Part shown: in pieces, positions 57,824 to 64,000 of the stretch
How positions within the stretch are numbered: position 1 is the stretch's first letter
Layout of the letters: each line of letters opens with the position of its first letter
Assembly: GCA_945876745.1 (NCBI GenBank)
Contig: CAMCPL010000003.1
Span: 124,001 to 188,000, forward strand
Reading direction: 5' to 3'
Length of the DNA: 64,000 nt
Source of the DNA: an uncultured Clostridia bacterium
GTDB lineage: Bacteria; Bacillota; Clostridia; Oscillospirales; Acutalibacteraceae
The notes under the pieces: generated by a model
What the model saw: the letters and a program-made list of their open reading frames with translations, nothing else
What the model was told of the DNA's origin: nothing
Databases searched by the model: none
Made by a program: the position numbers and the translations under genes

Positions 57824-60800
57824 ATGAACATTTCCGTAAAAAAATTCAGCAAAAAATCATTGTCGCTCCTAATCGCGCTGATTATGGTTTTTTCCGCCCT
57901 GCCTTTAACTCCCTCTATTTCGGCTAATGCGGCTGAAACAAAAACCGAAATATCGGTTTGGGATGCTTCAAGGGCTGGTACTGATTCTAATAAAGATCAA
58001 TATAGATATTCCTATGCTGATAGTCAAACCCATAAAACTCTTAGTGGTATACAATGGGATGGACTTACTCATAACTCAACCTATTTGACTGTAAACAACT
58101 CAGCATTATCATTTGCAGAAATTAACACTACAGGTGTAATTACAGGAAACGATAATATTGCCGATAAAGGAATAAGGGGCAACAAATGGAGCTTTTCTGC
58201 AAAGTTTGCTTATACCGGTTCATCTACAAAAACAACAGTTTTTGGTCTTTCATCTACTACGAAGCGTAATTATGACCGTTCTAATGATGGTGGTGGTACG
58301 GGACTTGCTTATGGTTATGTTGCTGATCTTGTTGATATTAGAGCTGACGGAACTGTCTACATAAACAACACTTGGTCTTCGACAGTTAGCGGCATTTCTT
58401 CATCTGACCTTGTTGCAACATCTGCTACAGCTCCTAAAACGCTTACTGTCACTTATGATAACGGAAATCTTACTATTGACATAGATGGAAAACAAAAGAT
58501 TTCGCAACCAGTTAATACTGATTTGTTTAGTGCAGGTGTAGGAAACTATTTAGCCGGACCAAATGTACAGGTTTTTGCCGGTGGTACTGCTCCGTATTAT
58601 CAAGTAACAAACAATAGTGCTTACCTCAGGAATTTTAATTTATATTCCCTCTCCGGTGCAACCTACGTACAAGAAGGCTCACAACCTACACCACCAACTA
58701 ACAAAACTGTTTCGGTAGTTGGCTATGGTGCAGTAAAAAAATCCGGTAATAATAGAGCTTCTGGAACAACAATAACTATTGTAAATGACCAACAGGATGA
58801 CAACTTCGGTATAGGCTTTGTTAATTTTGATATCAGTTCATTGTCTAACACTGGATTTAATGTAGGATCGGCAAATTACAATATGACTTATTCGATAGAC
58901 TCAAGCGGTCGTGAAGCAATGGGCTTGTCCTTCTATTATGCTACTAAAAATGACACTGTCTTCAATAGCACCGTAAAAGGCGGCAATTTAACTGATACCG
59001 GTATTAACGATAATGTTTACGGAACAGGCAATCAGCATATTGCAAAAGCAAAGACATATTTGGGCTTGCAGAAAATTGCTGATGTTAGTACACATACCAA
59101 TGCAACTAATGAACAATTCTCCGTGGACATATCTCCTGCAATTAGATACGCCTTAAGTAAGGGTGAAACAAAATGTCAGTTACTGATTATGCTAACGACT
59201 GCCGGTGGTGAAGGTAAATATAATTTAAATGGACAGTCGGGTTATTGGTCAGATACTCCTGTAACTGTAAATACTTCTTCTGTTCCTGTAACACTTCAAA
59301 CGGATGCAGATTATGTAAGAGATCACATTAGTAGTGCAAATAAAACATATACGAATATCTATGTTAATAACGCAGATTCAAACTTTATGAGCGGAGTCAT
59401 TTCAGGAACAGGTTGGAGTAACCCAACTGAAATTACTATTAATGATTATGATTCAGATACAGGTAACTATATAAACTTAAAAATTCACGGATTGTCGAAT
59501 TCTGTTGCTATTTATACAGGTAACAGTTCTGACATTAGATTTCCTGTTATTTTTGAGAATTCAGGGTATGGTAATAAGGATGGTGATACTGTAACATATA
59601 TGAGTATTGACCATGTATCACTTTCAAGTGGTAATTTCGCTTTGAGCGGAAATAATTGGGACAGATGCTCTGAATGGAATGATTTAACAAATAACAGTGA
59701 GACGACTTTTAACTTTTATTCAACATCCGATGGAAACTTTAACAGAGAAGCTGCAGACGCAACAAATAAATTCGAGACTAAATACAGAAAAACCTGGAGA
59801 AACTATATAAAATATACAGGTAGCGGTGATACAAATAATTATTATGAAAAATTAACCTCTGCAAAATTTAATTTCCAGGCCGACCTTGCACTCAATTGGA
59901 AAACTGGCTGGTTTACTTGGGGCGGCTGGAATACAGGTACAAAAGGTGAGAATTATAATAAAGACTTAACTTATCCTCTTGGACTTTATGTACTTAACTA
60001 CAAGCCTCTGAACGATATTGTTATTTCGCCGGATTTTACAAATAACTATAACGAAATCTCTCAAAACAGCTGGAAATATACTCAAGCAGGATTGGATAAT
60101 TATTATTCTGTTGTTGCCGATATTATTGATTTCAATTTGGCACACGAGTCGATGACATCCGAAACTGAGGTTGCCGCTGTTGCAAATAAGATTAAGGCTT
60201 TAGTGAGAAGGTATGAGGACAATAAAGCTCCTCAAAGAAAGACCTTAACGCTTACGTTCAACAGAAATGATGGCACAAATGCTACAATGGAAATTACAGC
60301 CGGAAATTCTGTCGGCACTCTTCCTGCAAACAGCTCGGCTACACATATTGATGGTACAAATACCCATAATGGTTATGTTTGGGATGGCGTTACCACTGCT
60401 TCCGTACCTCAAAGTGACAATACTTATTCTGAAACTCCGGCAGTATTAAATTGCTCGGGAGGTACGGCAACCTGTACTCAAAAAGCAATATGTTCATCAT
60501 GTAATACTGAATATGGTGATTTTGGCCAACACTCGTTTGAAACAGACATTCTTACAGGCTTGGTTAGTAAAGAAAAAGCTCCCGAAGGTGATAATAACGG
60601 ATATACATATCAAGGCTGTGCAAACTGCGATGCAGAAGATCCGAGTCGTGTAAATTACCGTGTATATAAAACAACTGACTGGTCTACATATGATTCACAA
60701 AAGAGAGTTCTTGATGATTTGCTTGCAGACAGTTCCAAGTTTACCGACGCTTCATTGGCAGCATGTCGAAATGATTATAATACCGCAACCAGTGGCTTTG

Positions 60801-61978
60801 AAAGCGGTGATAAAACAAAGTCACAAACATTCATTGATAATAAGGTTAAAGCCCTTATTGCAGCAAAGGATTTGTTGAAATCTACTGTTACGCTTAATAT
60901 TTATGATTTTTCAAGCGGTAATCCTAAACAACTTGGAGATTCTTATACTAAAGATGTTAAATATTTGAGTACAGAAACGCTCTCGATACCTAAAGAGTAT
61001 CAGGATAAATACACCGTTTATCAATGGAAGATTAATAATAAGGGTGTAGATAAGGTAATCGGTAGTAATTCATATTCAATAAATGCAATTGTAAACGATA
61101 ATGTAACATATAATGTTTATCTAAAGAAGAATGCTATTGATGAAGCAGAGGCTGCAAAAAATGCTGTTGTGACACTTGTTAATAAGTCTAATAATGCAAT
61201 AGATATTGCTTATATAGCAAAGAGCGAAACAGCACAGAAAATAAAAGTTGATTGTGGAAAAAGAACAATCACTATTGGCGATGTTGCTCTTACAGCACCA
61301 AAATATGCATTCTACAACTTGAAAGGCTTTGATGTAAATGGTACAAAAGTTTATGATACAGCAGAAATTGTAATAAACGATAACATTACTATTCGTCCTA
61401 TTTATTCCGCAAGTTCAACATTACAGATTGATTGTGCTTCAGCAGTATCAATAAACGGTAATGCCGTACAATCATACCAAGCGAAGTGGGATGAACCAAT
61501 TGTAATTAAGGCTGACCGCGAGGTTGTTTGGTATACAGAAAGTAACGGAAACGAAATAATTCTTGGAAAGGGCAATACATTTAGGTTCCGTGCAAATGAA
61601 AATATAGTAATTCTTACAAAGGATGTTCCACAAACACTTGAGCCTTGTGCAAAGATTGGCTATTTCGAATATGATGTTGAATTGAATAAGGTTACTGTTG
61701 TTAATAATTTCTTCGTTCCTGAAGGAAAGATTGTAAAAGCAGCAGGTGTGATTCTTTCAACAAAAACAAATGATATAGAACAAATGAAAAAACAATCTAC
61801 CGGTAAATTTATTGTAGACCCATCAAAGTTCACAGAAAATGGAAACCAAGTTAGAATTTCTGTAACTCGTACTGCAAATAATCCATTCACAATGCATGCA
61901 CTTGCTTATGTAGAATTTACTGACGGTACAGTATGCTATTCTAAAGAAGTTGCAACTTGCTCTTATACACCCGCTTAA
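57824..61978 (+). CDS. large secreted multi-domain protein, unknown
   Basis: A 1384-residue protein with a Sec signal peptide (basic start, then LLIALIMVFSALPLTPSISA, cleavage near ANA-AE). Residues of roughly 40-290 look like a lectin/LamG-type beta-sandwich (LTVTYDNGNLTIDIDGKQKI). About 300-500 resembles a DNRLRE/CBM-like region. About 810-860 contains an InlB-repeat-like segment (LTLTFNRNDGTNATMEITAG) and a Cys-pair region (CSGGTATCTQKAICSSC). There is no sorting motif, catalytic domain or C-terminal membrane anchor. The DNA looks more AT-rich than neighbouring genes, suggesting transfer or relaxed codon use. An adhesin or carbohydrate-binding role is inference. Confidence 0.75.
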   Translation: MNISVKKFSKKSLSLLIALIMVFSALPLTPSISANAAETKTEISVWDASRAGTDSNKDQYRYSYADSQTHKTLSGIQWDGLTHNSTYLTVNNSALSFAEINTTGVITGNDNIADKGIRGNKWSFSAKFAYTGSSTKTTVFGLSSTTKRNYDRSNDGGGTGLAYGYVADLVDIRADGTVYINNTWSSTVSGISSSDLVATSATAPKTLTVTYDNGNLTIDIDGKQKISQPVNTDLFSAGVGNYLAGPNVQVFAGGTAPYYQVTNNSAYLRNFNLYSLSGATYVQEGSQPTPPTNKTVSVVGYGAVKKSGNNRASGTTITIVNDQQDDNFGIGFVNFDISSLSNTGFNVGSANYNMTYSIDSSGREAMGLSFYYATKNDTVFNSTVKGGNLTDTGINDNVYGTGNQHIAKAKTYLGLQKIADVSTHTNATNEQFSVDISPAIRYALSKGETKCQLLIMLTTAGGEGKYNLNGQSGYWSDTPVTVNTSSVPVTLQTDADYVRDHISSANKTYTNIYVNNADSNFMSGVISGTGWSNPTEITINDYDSDTGNYINLKIHGLSNSVAIYTGNSSDIRFPVIFENSGYGNKDGDTVTYMSIDHVSLSSGNFALSGNNWDRCSEWNDLTNNSETTFNFYSTSDGNFNREAADATNKFETKYRKTWRNYIKYTGSGDTNNYYEKLTSAKFNFQADLALNWKTGWFTWGGWNTGTKGENYNKDLTYPLGLYVLNYKPLNDIVISPDFTNNYNEISQNSWKYTQAGLDNYYSVVADIIDFNLAHESMTSETEVAAVANKIKALVRRYEDNKAPQRKTLTLTFNRNDGTNATMEITAGNSVGTLPANSSATHIDGTNTHNGYVWDGVTTASVPQSDNTYSETPAVLNCSGGTATCTQKAICSSCNTEYGDFGQHSFETDILTGLVSKEKAPEGDNNGYTYQGCANCDAEDPSRVNYRVYKTTDWSTYDSQKRVLDDLLADSSKFTDASLAACRNDYNTATSGFESGDKTKSQTFIDNKVKALIAAKDLLKSTVTLNIYDFSSGNPKQLGDSYTKDVKYLSTETLSIPKEYQDKYTVYQWKINNKGVDKVIGSNSYSINAIVNDNVTYNVYLKKNAIDEAEAAKNAVVTLVNKSNNAIDIAYIAKSETAQKIKVDCGKRTITIGDVALTAPKYAFYNLKGFDVNGTKVYDTAEIVINDNITIRPIYSASSTLQIDCASAVSINGNAVQSYQAKWDEPIVIKADREVVWYTESNGNEIILGKGNTFRFRANENIVILTKDVPQTLEPCAKIGYFEYDVELNKVTVVNNFFVPEGKIVKAAGVILSTKTNDIEQMKKQSTGKFIVDPSKFTENGNQVRISVTRTANNPFTMHALAYVEFTDGTVCYSKEVATCSYTPA

Positions 61979-61997
61979 TCAAAGGAGGTAGATTAAT

Positions 61998-62141
61998 ATG
62001 GTTAAAAAGAAAAATTACTCTACCCCCGAGGTAGAAGTTGAAATGTTCACTATGGATGCTTCAATTATGACTATTACCACAAGCAATGGTCTTGAAGGCA
62101 CTGGTGGAGAATTTGTCGGTGGAAACGACTGGGAATTCTAA
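61998..62141 (+). CDS. 47-residue peptide with Gly-rich C-terminus, unknown
   Basis: A short ORF with a very strong AAAGGAGGT site at 61982-61990, eight bases upstream of its ATG. The peptide has a basic start (MVKKKNYSTPEVEVE), a Met-rich centre (MFTMDASIMTITTSNG) and a Gly/acidic end (LEGTGGEFVGGNDWEF). It follows the large secreted protein by 19 bases, so both are probably one operon. It resembles short 'YxxPxxE...TTS' peptides seen beside surface proteins in gut Firmicutes and Bacteroidetes, by recollection. No modification or export gene is adjacent, so a RiPP precursor is not supported. Confidence 0.75.
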   Translation: MVKKKNYSTPEVEVEMFTMDASIMTITTSNGLEGTGGEFVGGNDWEF

Positions 62142-62152
62142 AATCAAAACCC

Positions 62153-62183
62153 AAAACGGCTCTCTTTTTCGAGAGCCGTTTTT
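62153..62183 (+). terminator. terminator of the secreted-protein/peptide operon
   Basis: AAAACGGCTCTC (62153-62164) pairs with GAGAGCCGTTTTT (62171-62183). It is 11 bases beyond the stop of the 47-residue peptide, supporting that the small ORF is part of the transcript. Confidence 0.9.
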
Positions 62184-62190
62184 AATTTTA

Positions 62191-62242
62191 GCCTCCCTTG
62201 TCAAAGGGAGGTGGCAGCGTTTTAACGCTGACGGAGGGATTC
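62191..62242 (+). repeat. two-hairpin palindromic repeat, subtype C variant
   Basis: Hairpin 2 is CAGCGTTTTAACGCTG instead of CACGGCTTTGCCGTG, with both arms changed together. The frame GTGG...ACGGAGGGATTC is retained. Confidence 0.85.
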
Positions 62243-62355
62243 AATATCGGAACACCATCCTTGGCGTTCCGAAAAAAATAATCCCCAAACAACTTCTTTT
62301 CTCTTTTTCTCACTTCACTCTTCACTCGGCACAGCCGTTATGATATCGTATCTGC

Positions 62356-62447
62356 GGACGATTGATAATCGTCCCTACGGTAGTTTTAATATTTACGAAA
62401 TCGTTTAGTTTGTGCGACATCTCGTAGCGACGAGCATTGCTCGTCAT
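62356..62447 (+). repeat. 92-bp palindrome-rich repeat, copy 2
   Basis: It matches 30641-30732 along its whole length. GGACGATTGATAATCGTCC is unchanged. The loop copy is GACGAGCATTGCTCGTC here, making that palindrome perfect. The gap 62142-62537 contains only the terminator, one two-hairpin repeat and this element. Confidence 0.8.
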
Positions 62448-62537
62448 TTTCATTCTTCGTATCCATTTCGTTTTACTTGCAAATCAATGAGTTCTTTGCT
62501 ATAATAAAACTATCTTATTTATGAATGGAGCTTGTTT

Positions 62538-63875
62538 ATGCCTAACAAACAAACCTTATTTTGCGGCACCTGTCCGGATTATCTCGATGAATTTTATATT
62601 AAGGAAGCAAACGCCTCAAACAGTGCGAGTGCTTTTCGTATTCCGTCGCTTATTAATGCCGACGGCACTCTTGTTGCCGCAGTAGACAAGGGCGCAACCT
62701 CGCTTGACTGGGGTTTTATTGAGCTTGCCGTAAGGCGAAGCGAGGACGGCGGCAAGACTTGGAGCGATATTCAAGCCATTGCCACTCCGCCTGCAAGAGT
62801 GATTAATTCAAGAAGCGACAACATTGCAACTGCATTTTACATAGACCCTTGTATGGCTTATGCGCCAAACGGTGATATAATTCTTTTAGTAACGTTTTAT
62901 CCCGAATCCAAGGGCTTGCACAACCGCGCCTTGCTTGACAAAAAGAAGGTTGCTTATGCTAAATTTGACAATGAGATTTGTCCGCTGATATACGACCGAG
63001 ACGGTAACTATTTTTACATTCTTTCCGACGGCAAGGTTATTGATTCTTCAAAGAGCTCAACCGCTTACCGTGTTAATTTTACCGACGGTGAATTATATAA
63101 GGCAGACGAATACATCGGCAATATTTTTCTTAACGGTGCAAGGGGTAAAAATTCAAATAACGACGGCAAAACGACATTCGGCGCACCCTTGAAAGCGGCG
63201 AAGCGAAGCTATGTTTTTATGCTCAAAAGCACTGACAAGGGCAAAACCTGGTCGAAGCCTGTTGACATTACCGGCAGTATTCTTAATCAGTCGACTGACG
63301 GTACTTTTCTCGGTGTTGCGCCGGGCAATGCCGTAACGACAACTGACGGAAGATTGATTTTTCCGCTTTACACACTCAACGGCTCCGTTAGTATATATTC
63401 CGACGACAACGGCGAAACCTGGCATAGAAATAATAAGCAGATTTTTACGCCGAATATCGACGAATGGACGCTTGCGCAGGGACCTGACGGCAACATTTAT
63501 TCTTTCAGCCGTTCAAAGCGCTACGGTAAAACGCCTTTTGCGATTTCCTACGATAACGCAATTACTTTTGTTAAGCAAAAGCGAGCGCCGTTCAAAGCTC
63601 CGAAGTGCCAAAAGAATTGTCTCGTTATCGGCGACAGGATTTATGTTTCACACCCGTCTGTGAAAAAACGCTCCAACGGTGTAATTTCCGCAGGAACGTT
63701 CAAATTTGATAAAAATGGTAACTTTAAGTCTATTGCGTGGGATAAGGATGATATCGTGATTAACGACGGATTTTTTGCATATAGCTGTATGGCTCAAATT
63801 GATGAACACACGATAGGTATTCTTTACGAAGACCAACCCGGCTCCCACCTCGTTTTTGAAACGATAAACATATAA
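62538..63875 (+). CDS. sialidase/neuraminidase-like protein (GH33-type), no signal peptide
   Basis: 445 residues. ATG 62538 is chosen because AATGGAG lies eight bases upstream. The FRIP motif is present (AFRIPSLI near residue 35). At least three Asp boxes (RRSEDGGKTW, KSTDKGKTW, YSDDNGETW) mark a six-bladed beta-propeller of the sialidase superfamily. WTLAQGPDGNIYSFSRSKRY carries later active-site-like residues. No signal peptide or carbohydrate-binding module is visible, so it may act on imported oligosaccharides. Substrate specificity beyond the superfamily is not certain. Confidence 0.85.
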   Translation: MPNKQTLFCGTCPDYLDEFYIKEANASNSASAFRIPSLINADGTLVAAVDKGATSLDWGFIELAVRRSEDGGKTWSDIQAIATPPARVINSRSDNIATAFYIDPCMAYAPNGDIILLVTFYPESKGLHNRALLDKKKVAYAKFDNEICPLIYDRDGNYFYILSDGKVIDSSKSSTAYRVNFTDGELYKADEYIGNIFLNGARGKNSNNDGKTTFGAPLKAAKRSYVFMLKSTDKGKTWSKPVDITGSILNQSTDGTFLGVAPGNAVTTTDGRLIFPLYTLNGSVSIYSDDNGETWHRNNKQIFTPNIDEWTLAQGPDGNIYSFSRSKRYGKTPFAISYDNAITFVKQKRAPFKAPKCQKNCLVIGDRIYVSHPSVKKRSNGVISAGTFKFDKNGNFKSIAWDKDDIVINDGFFAYSCMAQIDEHTIGILYEDQPGSHLVFETINI

Positions 63876-63887
63876 TTTTGATTATTA

Positions 63888-63978
63888 GCTTCCCTTGTTA
63901 AAGGGTGCGGGTGTCCGTCTTTACGCATCAAAGCCTCCCTTGTTAAAGGGAGGGGGACCGCTTGCGGTGGAGGGATTC
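63888..63978 (+). repeat. degenerate and complete two-hairpin repeats at the window end
   Basis: 63888-63911 is a decayed unit (GCTTCCCTTGTTAAAGGGTG). 63933-63978 is a complete subtype B unit (GCCTCCCTTGTTAAAGGGAG, GGACCGCTTGCGGTGG, AGGGATTC). No gene is visible from 63876 to the end. Confidence 0.8.
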
Positions 63979-64000
63979 GAAATCGGGTCGTCGGGGACGC

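Noticed and set aside
61998..62141. A lantibiotic or other RiPP precursor
   Set aside because: There is a GG near the C-terminus, but there is no Cys, no maturation enzyme and no dedicated peptidase-transporter nearby, so I kept it as an unknown peptide.

Overview
The window looks like a chromosomal segment of a spore-forming, anaerobic, moderately low-GC Firmicute of class Clostridia, most likely an Oscillospirales/Ruminococcaceae-type gut bacterium. The evidence is a sporulation sigma-F operon, a DAP-type MurE, a T-box before valS, a glmS ribozyme before glmS, VanR/BceR-style signalling, many cytoplasmic glycoside hydrolases, and dense TTGACA-17-TATAAT promoters. The genus is not decidable from the sequence alone.

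Region 1 (1-13.7 kb) is a division and cell-wall (dcw) cluster: the tail of probable mraZ, then rsmH, ftsL, a PASTA-bearing class B PBP, murE, murF, mraY, ftsW, murG, murA, divIB/ftsQ and ftsZ. All genes are on the plus strand and closely packed. murD, murC, murB and ftsA are not present. ftsZ has its own promoter and is flanked by repeated TGTAAAGTAAA motifs.

Region 2 (14-18 kb) holds a YfcE-like phosphodiesterase, a cassette of three small unknown proteins, lgt, folD, a CinA C-terminal (PncC-type) amidase and tRNA-Thr(CGT). A previously unlisted remnant of an OmpR-family response regulator lies just after the tRNA.

Region 3 (18.5-28 kb) is a two-component system (response regulator and kinase) followed by a MacB/Bce-like ABC exporter: one ATPase, two tandem-duplicated FtsX permeases and an extracytoplasmic CARDB-like protein. 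A 274-bp element with terminal inverted repeats and TA target duplication has inserted exactly inside the predicted -10 box of the ABC operon. It separates the operator and -35 from the genes.

Region 4 (28-35 kb) contains an ArsC/Spx-like protein, a macro-domain protein, a vWA protein with a hairpin over its ribosome-binding site, a GH31 glycosidase, a TIGR01212-type radical SAM protein and an inositol monophosphatase.

Region 5 (35-45 kb) contains valS (T-box), a compact folC, spoIIAA-spoIIAB-sigF, an alanine/glycine:cation symporter, glmS with its ribozyme, and a prolidase-type aminopeptidase.

Region 6 (45-64 kb) contains GH51, a small zinc-ribbon-like protein, dUTPase, trkA-trkH, a MocR regulator lacking the PLP lysine, a TatD-associated radical SAM protein, GH3, an iron alcohol dehydrogenase, a large secreted protein paired with a 47-residue peptide, and a sialidase.

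From 24 kb onward the intergenic gaps are seeded with several families of palindromic repeats: a two-hairpin element in about 15 copies, arrays of palindromes with a period near 22 bp, and a 92-bp element in two copies. Together with the ABC-promoter insertion and the unnamed secreted protein/peptide pair, these are the least explained parts of the window.
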